64,000 bases of DNA from Scopulibacillus daqui. Lineage in GTDB: Bacteria; Bacillota; Bacilli; Bacillales; Sporolactobacillaceae. A program made the translations under genes and the position numbers. The notes below the pieces were generated by a model. It had not been told where the DNA came from, made no database searches, and worked only from the letters and a program-made list of their open reading frames with translations. This document shows, piece after piece, positions 51,117 to 59,329 of this stretch; positions within the stretch are counted from its first letter, which is position 1; every line of letters begins with the position of its first letter. The stretch is taken from NCBI RefSeq assembly GCF_016908855.1, contig NZ_JAFBER010000001.1, positions 310,001 to 374,000 on the forward strand, read 5' to 3'.

Positions 51117-51530
51117 GTGATATTGACGATTTACTATGACGGTCAGTTCTGGGTCGGTATTATTGAAATCCGCGAAGGCAGCAGGTTAAAAGCTTACAGG
51201 CATGTCTTCGGAGCGGAGCCGAGCGATGCTGAAGTGCTTGAATTTGTTAATTCCCGTTTGCTGTCTATCATTCAAAACAGCGGACAGGATGGGGTCAAAG
51301 TCAATAATAAAACCCAAAAGAAAATAAACCCTAAGCGCTTGCAGCGTCAAGTGGCTAAAGAGATGAAAAAGCAAGGCATTTCAACAAAAGCCCAAGAAGC
51401 GATCAAAGCGGATTTTGAGAAGAGAAAACAGGAAAGCCAATTGCGCCATAAAGAACACCGTGAAGCATTAAAAGAAAAGAAATGGGAAATGAAAAGGCAA
51501 AAGGCTAAGCAAAAGCATAAGGGAAAATGA
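51117..51530 (+). CDS. yjdF: YjdF-family protein (DUF2992)
   Basis: 137 residues. The first half (LTIYYDGQFWVGIIEIREGSRLKAYRHVFGAEPSDAEVLEFVN) is the YjdF core; the second half is an extremely Lys/Arg/Glu-rich helix with repeated KxxxxR patterns, presumably nucleic-acid-associated or coiled coil. Function unknown; in other species the gene is switched on by azaaromatic compounds through the leader RNA found here. The GTG at 51117 is six bases behind GAGGAGGGA. A strong terminator follows. Confidence 0.93.
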   Translation: MILTIYYDGQFWVGIIEIREGSRLKAYRHVFGAEPSDAEVLEFVNSRLLSIIQNSGQDGVKVNNKTQKKINPKRLQRQVAKEMKKQGISTKAQEAIKADFEKRKQESQLRHKEHREALKEKKWEMKRQKAKQKHKGK

Positions 51531-51577
51531 AAAAAATCCCCTCGTTTTACTTCAAGGTAAAACAAGGGGGATTTTTT
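51531..51577. terminator. Terminator of yjdF
   Basis: AAAAATCCCC and CGTTTTAC on the left pair with GTAAAAC and GGGGATTTTTT on the right, giving a stem of about 18 pairs with one unpaired position and a six-base loop. The T-rich 3' arm provides the U tract. Confidence 0.9.
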
Positions 51578-51711
51578 AATGCGCCGAAATCGTTAAGCAT
51601 CGATTGATGACTGATTTTTATATTGTTTTTGTCATTCATTTCATTATATTAAGTTATAATAGGTTATGGCGATGTATAAATAGTTTTTAATCATAAAAGG
51701 AGGAGGAGCAG

Positions 51712-52527
51712 TTGCGCAAAATTTTCATCGTATTGCTGTCATTATGGATGTTTATTCTTATCGCAGCTGGATGTTCGCCAGACAGCGAATCATCAGAAAA
51801 GCAAGCTGATGCAAAGACAAAGAACAACCGTGAATCAGTGACACTGACTATTTCAGCGGCAGCCAGTCTAAAAGATGCCCTTGACGATATTCAAAAGTCA
51901 TTTGAAAAAGCTCATCCAAACGTTAAGCTGAAATTCAATTTTGGCGGATCAGGTGATTTGCAAAAGCAAATAGAACAAGGGGCTCCCGCAGATCTTTTCA
52001 TATCGGCCTCGCGGGAAAACTATGATCAATTAGCTAAGAAGGGGCTGATTAAGGAAGGCAAAAGTTTATTAGCCAATAGCCTTGTGCTTATTACTCCTGC
52101 CGACAGCAAGGTTTCGATTAAAAACTTTAAAAATCTAAAGAACAAAGACATACATAAGATTGCCATTGGCATACCGCAGACAGTTCCGGCCGGGGAGTAT
52201 GCGAAAGAAACATTGCAGCATTTAAATATATGGAAAGCCATTCAGCCGAAAACAGTGATGGCTAAGGACGTCCGTCAAGTTTTGTCATATGTAGAAACAG
52301 GGAATGTTGATGCAGGCATTGTTTATAAGACAGATGCTTTAACATCTAAAAAAGTTAAAATGGATGCAACCGCAAATCATTCAGACCATTCAGCCATTTT
52401 TTACCCTGCAGGCATTATAAAAGATACGAAGCACCCTAAGGCGGCCAAAACGTTTTATGATGCTTTGCAGGCTGGCCAGTCACAGAAAATCTTTAAAAAA
52501 TATGGATTTATTGTTTTAAGCAAATAA
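51712..52527 (+). CDS. modA: Molybdate ABC transporter substrate-binding lipoprotein
   Basis: 271 residues. A lipoprotein signal ends at LIAAGC (Cys 21), then ModA motifs: TISAAASLKDALDDI, FNFGGSGDLQKQIEQGAPADLFISAS, IGIPQTVPAGEYAKETL and VETGNVDAGIVYKTDA. It captures molybdate or tungstate outside the membrane. TTG start behind AGGAGGAG. The usual modB and modC genes do not follow: a hairpin and a convergent gene come next, so the partner transporter must lie elsewhere or be lost. Confidence 0.93.
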   Translation: MRKIFIVLLSLWMFILIAAGCSPDSESSEKQADAKTKNNRESVTLTISAAASLKDALDDIQKSFEKAHPNVKLKFNFGGSGDLQKQIEQGAPADLFISASRENYDQLAKKGLIKEGKSLLANSLVLITPADSKVSIKNFKNLKNKDIHKIAIGIPQTVPAGEYAKETLQHLNIWKAIQPKTVMAKDVRQVLSYVETGNVDAGIVYKTDALTSKKVKMDATANHSDHSAIFYPAGIIKDTKHPKAAKTFYDALQAGQSQKIFKKYGFIVLSK

Positions 52528-52535
52528 AGGCCATA

Positions 52536-52570
52536 CAGCTCTCATTCTTTTTGAATGGGAGCTGCCGCTT
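52536..52570 (+). terminator. Terminator of modA
   Basis: CAGCTCTCATTC pairs with GAATGGGAGCTG (one wobble), 5-base loop, then CCGC and a T run. Confidence 0.82.
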
Positions 52571-52613
52571 TTTCTATCGTTCACCATGCGCTTATTTTAA
52601 TAAAATAGAGACT

Positions 52614-53720
52614 TTAGGTTTTCTGATTTAGAAACGGCCGTTTTCTTATGTATGCGATGCATAATAATAGCATGGGGTAAAATAGCATCATCACATACGT
52701 ATAGGGTACGAAAGAAGTATTAAGAGTGCTGGTTAATGATTCGAAATGAGGAGCTATCCATATGCTGAATAAAATAATAAGCAAGCCAAGGGGCAATACA
52801 ACCCGCCGATATTCAGAAAGATTCAGCCATTGGCTGACACCAAAAGACAGCGCATAAAGCCACATGGTTAATTGACAAAATCCAACCAATATCCATATGG
52901 CCATCACAATGCCATCTAAATGTTCAGCAAAGTCGGCAACGCTGATGTACGAGGCCGCCGTATATACCGGGAAATTAAACTGCTTTGTAATATCGCCTAA
53001 TAAAAAGAGGCACACAAAGTTCGCGATAACCATGGTCAGCATCACCGTTAAGACGGAGACGCTGCCCCAACGAATGGCCTTTTGTTTATTTTGCAAAAAT
53101 GGAAACAGAAATGATATATAAATGAACTCAACAAACCACTCGTTTATAAATACTGCACTTTTTAATGACGGTTTTAAACCGTTTTCCATTATCGGCAGCA
53201 TATTTTCTGGATTTAATTCCGGGATAATAAAGATAACCATTAATAAGAAAAAAAGAATAACGATAGGAAGAAAAATTTGTGTGCACCTGGCTATCACTTC
53301 GATGCCGCTTAAAACAGCAAAGGAACAAACTAAAATAAGGCTTCCCATTAAAATATAGATAGGTGTATAAGTGAGAAACACATGGATAAATTCCCCGTAT
53401 TCCCTCACAATAATGCTCATGTCGTATATGAGGCGAAACAAGAAGAAGAAATTGAAGACAGCCCCCAATACTCGGCCCAGTATCTTTTTAGTGGATTCTA
53501 TGATTGTTGTCTTTGGATAAATTTTATACAATTGCCAAGCAATAAATAGATTAAGAAATCCTATTAAGGCACTCCAAATGGGTGAAAGCCACATATCGCG
53601 TCCGGCATACTTTGCGGCAATTGAAGGCACTAACAGGGTGGATGTTCCGCCGACCATAAAATACATCATCAATCCCATTTGAAACGTTGAAATTTTCCCC
53701 TCTTTGTTCAAATATGCCAC
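52614..53720 (-). CDS. Spore germination permease (GerB family)
   Basis: 368 residues with ten membrane segments. GLMMYFMVGGTSTLLVPSIAAKYAGRDMWLSP at the start and the central PELNPENMLPIMENGLKPSLKSA loop are characteristic of the GerAB/YndE group of germinant receptor B subunits in the APC superfamily. In spores the B subunit recognises the germinant in the inner membrane. The A and C subunit genes that normally flank it are missing. The GTG at 53720 or a TTG at 53711 may be the start; neither has an ideal ribosome site. Confidence 0.88.
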   Translation of the reverse strand: MAYLNKEGKISTFQMGLMMYFMVGGTSTLLVPSIAAKYAGRDMWLSPIWSALIGFLNLFIAWQLYKIYPKTTIIESTKKILGRVLGAVFNFFFLFRLIYDMSIIVREYGEFIHVFLTYTPIYILMGSLILVCSFAVLSGIEVIARCTQIFLPIVILFFLLMVIFIIPELNPENMLPIMENGLKPSLKSAVFINEWFVEFIYISFLFPFLQNKQKAIRWGSVSVLTVMLTMVIANFVCLFLLGDITKQFNFPVYTAASYISVADFAEHLDGIVMAIWILVGFCQLTMWLYALSFGVSQWLNLSEYRRVVLPLGLLIILFSIWIAPHFESLTSTLNTSFVPYTYVMMLFYPMLLLCIAYIRKRPFLNQKT

Positions 53721-53899
53721 TTCCCTGTTTTTTCAATAAATGGATAGTATATTTTATATATTATCCAAACTAAGAAAAGGCATACTTACCGAACGTCTTT
53801 TTAAATGGGCCGATATCGGGGTTGCCTGAAAGAGGCGGCAAATAGGATGGCGCCGAATCACTTTTGTTTTGATCATATCAGCGGCGGTTAATAGGCTGC

Positions 53900-54148
53900 T
53901 TATTTGCCTAAAAACATCAATCTGATAGCCGAACTTGAACAAATAATAATCGCGATAAGATTGCCGGAGAATGCGATAACACGGGACGGGCCTTTTTTTC
54001 CAAAGTAGGTGAGGATGATGCCTATGACTGGCGTTGTCAACAAAATCCAAGTAACAGACGGGTTGAAATTGCTGAAATAGAAAAGAACCATAGGAACAAT
54101 AAATGAAATGATGGATACAATATTGTACCCTTTAGCCTTGATGGTCAT
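53900..54148 (-). CDS. Small membrane protein, 82 residues, function unknown
   Basis: Three hydrophobic segments (SIISFIVPMVLFYFS, WILLTTPVIGIILTYFG, VIAFSGNLIAIIICSSSAIRLMF) separated by short polar turns including GKKGPSR. AAAGGA precedes the ATG at 54148 at slightly short spacing; a GTG lies one codon earlier. No family recognised. It stands alone between the germination permease and the des region. Confidence 0.62.
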   Translation of the reverse strand: MTIKAKGYNIVSIISFIVPMVLFYFSNFNPSVTWILLTTPVIGIILTYFGKKGPSRVIAFSGNLIAIIICSSSAIRLMFLGK

Positions 54149-54505
54149 CACGTCCTTTGTCGATTTTTGACTTGAGGTAGTATTCTATATTAATCATATA
54201 AAAGACTATGTTTACCGTGGTAACAACTATATAACAATTAGTTAACAATAAAAGTAATGATTGTCATAAACTATTAAAATAAACCTATAACAACATTGTT
54301 AAAACAAGATATTTTTTATATATTAACGGCGAAATTTGTCAATTGTAAAGAAACCCCAACTTTTCCCGGGGATATAGATAAGCTATTTATCCGCGATTTA
54401 CCATAAATTCCGTTTATATGATCGGCCTTCCAAGCAGGATGTTAATAAAATTTTGGTCTAGTTTACATCATCATGCTTCTTATAAGAACAAAAGGACAGG
54501 CATAC

Positions 54506-54541
54506 ATGACATTTGTCATACCTGCTACCTGACACTTATAT
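54506..54541 (+). promoter_or_regulatory. Predicted DesR binding sites in the des promoter
   Basis: ATGACATTTGTCAT at 54506-54519 is a perfect inverted repeat (6-bp arms, 2-base centre). A degenerate second copy, TGACACTTATAT, starts at 54530, about 23 bp centre-to-centre, or two helical turns. Both lie just before the -35 element, as activator sites should. Confidence 0.68.
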
Positions 54542-54543
54542 CT

Positions 54544-54571
54544 TTTACAGCTTGAGCCTTTTCTCTATTAT
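54544..54571 (+). promoter_or_regulatory. des promoter
   Basis: TTTACA at 54544-54549, a 16-base spacer and TATTAT at 54566-54571. The weak -35 and short spacer fit a promoter that needs an activator. Confidence 0.6.
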
Positions 54572-54616
54572 AGAGATAATGGCAATTTGCTTAGTCATTC
54601 CATTAAGGAGGAAAAT

Positions 54617-55663
54617 ATGAGTGAACGTAAACAAGCACAGTTAAGAAAAAATATCGCACCTTTTGAAAATCCAGATAAAAAATCAAGTATTAAACAATTA
54701 ATAAATACAATGCTGCCTTACTTTCTGCTCTGGTTTCTTGCTTATCAAAGTATATCAATTTCACTTTGGTTAACCTTTGCATTGGCGATTGTTGCAGCAG
54801 GGTTTCTTGTTCGGATCTTTATTATTTTCCATGACTGTACGCACCGGTCTTTTTTCAAAAGCCGGAAAGCAAACAAAGCTGTTGGTACGATGACAGGAAT
54901 TATTACCCTTTTCGCCTTTGAAAAGTGGAAACGCAGCCATTCCATCCACCACGCGACGAACGGAAATTTAGATAAACGCGGCACTGGTGATATATGGGTG
55001 ATGACAGTTGATGAATATCTTTCAGCTTCTTTTTGGGTCAGGTTGTCTTACCGGCTTTATCGCAATCCGCTTGTTTTGTTTGGATTAGGGCCGTTTTATC
55101 TTTTCTTAATAGAGAACCGTTTTAATCGAAAAGGGGCAAGACGCAAGGAACGTCTGAACACGTATTTAATCAATTTCTCGGTTGCCGTCATTTTTGCTGT
55201 TTTAATATGGATAGTCGGCTGGAAAGCTTTTCTTATCATTCAAGGCACAATCCTTTACGTATCAGGGGTGCTTGGAATTTGGTTATTTTATGTACAGCAT
55301 CAGTTTGAGGATTCCTATTTTGAGAATGAAGAAGAGTGGGATTATGTGAAAGCTGCTATAGACGGGAGCTCGTATTACAAACTTCCGAAAGTTCTTGAAT
55401 GGATGACCGGGAGTATTGGATTCCATCATGTTCATCACCTGAACCCAAAAGTGCCTAACTATAATCTTGAAAAAGCTCATCAATCTACACCATCGCTGCA
55501 TCAAGTAACAACAATTACGCTTGCTTCTAGTTTTAAATCGATACGTTTTCGTTTGTTTGATGAGGAAAACAAGTCGTTTGTAAGCTTTAAAGAGATAAAA
55601 CCTCTTCTTCGAAAAACAAAATCGCCAACACCCAAAAATAGGCAGAGCATTCAAGAAACATAA
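54617..55663 (+). CDS. des: Acyl-lipid fatty acid desaturase
   Basis: 348 residues with four membrane segments and the three His boxes of membrane desaturases: HDCTH, HSIHHATNGNLD and HHVHH (near residue 280). It introduces a cis double bond into phospholipid acyl chains (delta-5 in B. subtilis) to restore membrane fluidity in the cold. ATG at 54617 follows AAGGAGG. Its regulators desK and desR follow directly after a terminator, as in B. subtilis. Confidence 0.95.
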   Translation: MSERKQAQLRKNIAPFENPDKKSSIKQLINTMLPYFLLWFLAYQSISISLWLTFALAIVAAGFLVRIFIIFHDCTHRSFFKSRKANKAVGTMTGIITLFAFEKWKRSHSIHHATNGNLDKRGTGDIWVMTVDEYLSASFWVRLSYRLYRNPLVLFGLGPFYLFLIENRFNRKGARRKERLNTYLINFSVAVIFAVLIWIVGWKAFLIIQGTILYVSGVLGIWLFYVQHQFEDSYFENEEEWDYVKAAIDGSSYYKLPKVLEWMTGSIGFHHVHHLNPKVPNYNLEKAHQSTPSLHQVTTITLASSFKSIRFRLFDEENKSFVSFKEIKPLLRKTKSPTPKNRQSIQET

Positions 55664-55675
55664 TTTGGGTCCCAG

Positions 55676-55702
55676 CCCTTCAATTTGTATTGGAGGGTTT
55701 TT
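55676..55702 (+). terminator. Terminator between des and desK
   Basis: CCCTTCAAT pairs with ATTGGAGGG (one wobble), 4-base loop, followed by T5. It separates the cold-induced des transcript from desKR. An extended -10 (TGCTATAAT, 55730-55738) shortly after it probably starts the desKR transcript. Confidence 0.85.
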
Positions 55703-55803
55703 ATTGCAGGGTACTCGCAAACATGATTCTGCTATAATAGAAAGTATATTTTCACTTAAATATAAATTGTGGACATCTATGTTTTGCAACAAAGGGGGCT
55801 GCT

Positions 55804-56931
55804 ATGCGGAATTGGTATCATATTTTTCCAAAAAGTATGGGTCTTAGCGCTTATGTATGGATTATATTTTGTATTTTGCCTTTCTATTTTATTTTTAGAT
55901 CCTCATCACTATTTGAAATGACATTCGGCATTTTGATGATATTGTTGTTTTTCATCGCCTATCGGCTGTCTTTTATTACGAATAATCGGCTTGTTTATTT
56001 ATGGGTGAGTCTGGAGATGGCAATAAGCATTTTCATGACTTTGTATTTCGGATATGTTTATTTTTCACTTTTTTTAGCCTTTTTTATCGGCAATATTCAA
56101 AATAAAATTGGGTTTTTCTTGTTGTACGCGGTTCATCTCCTTACTACAATTGCCGCGATTACTACCGGTTTTGTCATAGAAACTGAAATGTATTTTTCGC
56201 AGCTTCCGTTTATTATAATCAGTGTCGTAGGCGTTATATTAATGCCATTCAACATGTATAATCGAAACAACAGAGAAAAACTAGAAGGACAATTAGAAGA
56301 CGCTAATAAAAGAATTTCTCAACTGATGGTGATCGAAGAACGTCAGCGGATTGCACGTGATTTACATGACACACTGGGACAAAAACTTTCACTTATTAGA
56401 TTGAAAAGTGATTTGGCAAGGAAATTAATGTATGTCAATCCTGATACAGCCGCAAATGAAATTTACGATATCAACCAAACAGCAAAGACGGCATTAAATG
56501 AAGTTCGTGAGATGGTTTCCGATATGAGGGGAACGAAACTGAAGGATGAAATCATCCGAGTTCGGCAAATTGTGGAAGCTGCACAAATGGATTTCGGTGT
56601 TGAAGGGGATTTAGAGCTCGCCAATACATCGCTATTCATTGAGAATGTACTAAGCATGTGTTTGAAAGAAGCTGTAACCAATGTGATCAAGCACAGTCAG
56701 GCAACATCCTGCCATGTCAAGATGAAGCAATCGGCTGATGAATTGCTTATTGAAGTACATGATAATGGCGTGGGTATTTCCGATAAAATAGATTCTTGCA
56801 AAGGGCACGGCCTTTGCGGTATGAGAGAACGCCTGGAATTTGTCAACGGCAGCTTAGAGACCATATCAAAAAATGGAACGACACTTATTTTTCGTGTGCC
56901 TCATTTTATAAAACAAACAAAACAGGGGTGA
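55804..56931 (+). CDS. desK: Cold-sensing membrane histidine kinase
   Basis: 375 residues. Five membrane segments in the first 155 residues form the thickness sensor, followed by a two-helix coiled coil, the HisKA_3 motif EERQRIARDLHDTLGQKLS with the phospho-acceptor at His 188 (the position used in B. subtilis DesK), and an HATPase domain (DNGVGISDK, GHGLCGMRERLE). It phosphorylates DesR when the bilayer orders at low temperature and removes the phosphate when warm. ATG behind AAGGGGG. Confidence 0.95.
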   Translation: MRNWYHIFPKSMGLSAYVWIIFCILPFYFIFRSSSLFEMTFGILMILLFFIAYRLSFITNNRLVYLWVSLEMAISIFMTLYFGYVYFSLFLAFFIGNIQNKIGFFLLYAVHLLTTIAAITTGFVIETEMYFSQLPFIIISVVGVILMPFNMYNRNNREKLEGQLEDANKRISQLMVIEERQRIARDLHDTLGQKLSLIRLKSDLARKLMYVNPDTAANEIYDINQTAKTALNEVREMVSDMRGTKLKDEIIRVRQIVEAAQMDFGVEGDLELANTSLFIENVLSMCLKEAVTNVIKHSQATSCHVKMKQSADELLIEVHDNGVGISDKIDSCKGHGLCGMRERLEFVNGSLETISKNGTTLIFRVPHFIKQTKQG

Positions 56932-56937
56932 TTGGGT

Positions 56938-57537
56938 ATGATTCGCATTGTAATTGCAGAGGATCAGCGATTGTTGCTGGGAGCACTGAGATCCCTGCTT
57001 AATTTGGAAAAAGATATGGAAGTTGTCGGGGAAGCGAGGAACGGGGAAGAGGCCTTAAATTTAGTAAAGCAGCATAATCCTGATGTTTGTATTATGGACA
57101 TTGAAATGCCAGTAAAAAGCGGACTTGATGCAGCTGAAGTATTAAAAAATGATCCTTGTAAAGTGATTATCTTAACAACATTTGCCCGGACTGGCTATTT
57201 CGAACGTGCCCGAAAAGCGGGGGTAAGCGGCTATTTACTCAAAGACAGCCCTAGTGAGGACTTAGCGAATTCAATCCGTATTATTATGGATGGACGCCGA
57301 ATTTATGCTCCGGAACTAGTTGATATCGCCTACGGGGAGGAAAACCCGCTGACTGACCGCGAAGAGCAAGTGATTAAGCTTATTGCCGGCGGGAAAAACA
57401 CAAAGGAAATTGCAGGAGAGCTTAATATTACGACCGGTACTGTCCGAAATTATATTTCAGTTATTCTTGACAAGCTTGATGTAAGTAACCGGATTGAAGC
57501 TGTTTCCCGGTTTAAGGAGAAGGGCTGGTTTAAATGA
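56938..57537 (+). CDS. desR: LuxR/NarL-type response regulator
   Basis: 199 residues. Receiver domain with the phospho-acceptor Asp 54 in CIMDIEMP and the conserved Lys in LLKDSP, then a LuxR helix-turn-helix (LTDREEQVIKLIAGGKNTKEIAGELNITTGTVRNYISVILDKL). Phospho-DesR activates des; the candidate sites are at 54506-54541. ATG at 56938 follows AGGGGTG six bases after the desK stop, so the two are co-transcribed. Confidence 0.95.
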   Translation: MIRIVIAEDQRLLLGALRSLLNLEKDMEVVGEARNGEEALNLVKQHNPDVCIMDIEMPVKSGLDAAEVLKNDPCKVIILTTFARTGYFERARKAGVSGYLLKDSPSEDLANSIRIIMDGRRIYAPELVDIAYGEENPLTDREEQVIKLIAGGKNTKEIAGELNITTGTVRNYISVILDKLDVSNRIEAVSRFKEKGWFK

Positions 57538-57578
57538 GCATCTGCTGCCGCGATAAAAAAGCCGGGTAAATTAAAAAA

Positions 57579-57603
57579 GGTCTCCCCAATCTTGGGAAGA
57601 ACC
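57579..57603. terminator. Bidirectional terminator between desR and the cold-shock gene
   Basis: GGTCTCCCCAA pairs with TTGGGAAGAACC with a single bulge around a 2-base turn. T-rich flanks on the minus strand make it a good terminator for the cold-shock gene. Confidence 0.72.
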
Positions 57604-57616
57604 TTCTTGTCAATCT

Positions 57617-57817
57617 TTACGCTTTTACAACGTTAGCAGCTTGAGGTCCGCGGTTACCCTGTTCAACGTCAAAAGTAACAACTTGCCCCTCATCCAATGA
57701 TTTAAATCCATCGCCTTGAATGGCAGAGAAGTGAACAAATACGTCCTCTCCGTCTTCAATCTCGATAAAACCGAACCCTTTTTCTGCATTAAACCATTTA
57801 ACTGTACCTTTGTTCAT
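57617..57817 (-). CDS. csp: Cold-shock protein
   Basis: 66 residues, a complete cold-shock OB fold with RNP1 (KGFGFI) and RNP2 (VFVHFS), starting [10 protein letters not shown]. It binds single-stranded nucleic acids and melts RNA structure, especially in the cold. The ribosome site CTGGAGGAAA is strong. Which of the CspB/C/D paralogs it matches cannot be decided here. Its place next to des-desK-desR groups two cold-response functions, although they are transcribed convergently. Confidence 0.96.
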   Translation of the reverse strand: MNKGTVKWFNAEKGFGFIEIEDGEDVFVHFSAIQGDGFKSLDEGQVVTFDVEQGNRGPQAANVVKA

Positions 57818-58187
57818 GTTTTTTCCTCCAGGTGCTTAGCACACATTATATTGTACTATTCCTGCTCCCACATAATTATTCAAGAGGATAATGACTTGTA
57901 AAAGTTATTTCTTCTATCATTAATTATATCCGAACAACAATAATAATTTTTATTATACCACATTTGAAATAAAAAGATACTGTATTTCAAAAATAAATCG
58001 GAATTTGAATGCTTTCTTGAATTTCGTTTGCTTTTCATCATGCTTTCGCATCATTATGCGGCCATCCCAATTTTTTGCTAACGGCTCAGGAGATCATTTT
58101 ATTGAAATTATTAATAATAAATGATAAAATTTTTTATTTAGATGTTTTGTGGTATACTTAAGATGTCTTAAATTTGGAGGTGGTCAA
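57818..58187. other. Divergent region between csp and the CarD-like gene, 370 bp
   Basis: Very AT-rich. It should contain the long 5' leader typical of cold-shock genes on the minus strand. On the plus strand an extended -10 (TGGTATACT, 58150-58158) lies 30 bases before the CarD-like start codon. No gene seen. Confidence 0.45.
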
Positions 58188-58664
58188 TTGTTTCAAGTTG
58201 GTGATTACATTGTTTATCCTATGCAGGGAGTAGGAGTTATTGAAGCAATAGAAGTAAAGCAAATTCAAGGTGAGAAACAGCAGTATTTTATAATAAATAT
58301 GCTAAAAGATAAAATGCGTGTTATGATTCCAACTGCAAAAGTACACAAATCACAGATTCGCTTAGTTACCGATATGGCTGCGCTTGAAAACATTTTATAC
58401 ATTTTTCATCATGGTCTAACCGATACAACTCTTTCAATGAAAGAAAGATACAAGATTAATACTGAAAAACTTAGAACAGGCAATATGCAAGAAGGGGCTG
58501 AAGTTGTACGCGATTTAATGAGGATAAACAAAAATAAATCACTTAATTCAAGTGAAAAGCAGATGCTGGAGAACGCAAGAGAGATTTTTATAAGTGAACT
58601 GGGTTTAATTAGGGGTATCACTGAAAATCAGGCAATAGATTTATTAAGCAACGAGGTGGGATGA
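58188..58664 (+). CDS. CarD/CdnL-family transcriptional regulator
   Basis: 158 residues. N-terminal RNA-polymerase-interacting Tudor-like domain (FQVGDYIVYPMQGVGVIEAIEVKQIQGEKQQYFIINML, residues 1-60) followed by a helical DNA-binding domain ending ENAREIFISELGLIRGITENQAIDLL. CarD proteins stabilise open promoter complexes, often at rRNA promoters. The TTG at 58188 with GGAGGTGG upstream fits the family N-terminus. It stands alone. Confidence 0.88.
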   Translation: MFQVGDYIVYPMQGVGVIEAIEVKQIQGEKQQYFIINMLKDKMRVMIPTAKVHKSQIRLVTDMAALENILYIFHHGLTDTTLSMKERYKINTEKLRTGNMQEGAEVVRDLMRINKNKSLNSSEKQMLENAREIFISELGLIRGITENQAIDLLSNEVG

Positions 58665-58835
58665 GTATTTTGTTGCAATTTTTAACTTTCGCGCTCTTAT
58701 GTAAAAATAGCTTAATCACTTAAACTATATTACGGTATAGGGTGTTTTAAATATAGTTATAATTCTATAAAAATGCAGCTTTTAACACCCATCGCAGCAT
58801 AATTGATCATTTACTAGTTATTCATCGAGTGTTGG

Positions 58836-59135
58836 CTTATTCGTAGGAACTCAAACTGGATGATGTAAACAAAGGGTACAGACCCGTTAGGATCGAGCAA
58901 TACCGAATACACATCTTGGATAGGCATGACGAAGGAATAAAAGGGCTTATGACCCGTTGAAACATGGGAGGGATAGCCTTAAGGGGCAATGTGGAGAGTG
59001 CGCGCAAATATGGAGTTGAATGGAGGTTCCTTCAATCTCCTCCGTTTCCGCATGCCTCCATGTAGCCAAAAGGTTCAAAACTCATTCATTTATCGATTAT
59101 TGTTCTTACAAGTGGTTTGAAATCCTGCGAATAAG
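58836..59135. mobile_element. 300-bp non-autonomous element with terminal inverted repeats and a structured interior
   Basis: The ends are imperfect inverted repeats: CTTATTCGTAGGA (58836-58848) against TCCTGCGAATAAG (59123-59135), extended inward by TCAAAC/GTTTGA so that 18 of 21 positions match. There is no reading frame of useful length inside. The interior is more GC-rich than its surroundings and holds two copies of AAAGGG-n4/5-GACCCGTT, seventy bases apart, and several further hairpins. No clear target duplication is visible at the edges. MITE-like relic or a solo ncRNA block of a larger IS are the two readings I consider likely. Confidence 0.55.
58871..59061 (+). ncRNA. Candidate structured RNA inside the inverted-repeat element
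   Basis: Hairpins GGG-tacaGA-CCC (58874-58884) and GGG-cttatGA-CCC (58943-58954) share the downstream GTT; ATGGAGG (59020-59026) pairs with CCTCCAT (59055-59061) around an inner GGAGG/CCTCC pair. The orientation is assumed. Similar GC-rich non-coding blocks occur in IS110/IS1111-type elements as guide RNAs, but this is a hypothesis only. Confidence 0.35.
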
Positions 59136-59200
59136 TGAGCATTTGGAGGATAAACGCATCTAACTGAGGGAGTTTACATAATCGTTCTTATAAGAAAGCA

Positions 59201-59234
59201 AAACCGGTTCCTCTTATTTTTGGGGAATCGGTTT
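59201..59234 (+). terminator. Intrinsic terminator-like hairpin
   Basis: AAACCGGTTCC pairs with GGAATCGGTTT (one wobble), loop of about 12 bases, then GTTTGTTTG. No gene lies close upstream, so it may end transcription from the inverted-repeat element. Confidence 0.65.
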
Positions 59235-59329
59235 GTTTGTTAGTGCTGCTTAACGTTTTGCTCCACCCTTGACCATACCATTATTAAAAAGAACCAATAA
59301 GATAATTAATAACGAAAGGAGGTAATAAA

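Larger units (their letters stand above)
54149..54616. other. Intergenic and regulatory region upstream of des, 468 bp
   Basis: The first 300 bases are AT-rich and hold no gene that I can support. The last 110 bases carry the DesR-type boxes and the des promoter listed separately. Confidence 0.5.
58665..59329. other. Gene-free region of 665 bp
   Basis: Occupied mainly by the 300-bp element at 58836-59135. The left 170 bases are AT-rich with nothing recognised. The right 190 bases contain a TTCTTATAAGAA palindrome (59185-59196), the terminator at 59201-59234 and the leader of the next gene. Confidence 0.6.
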
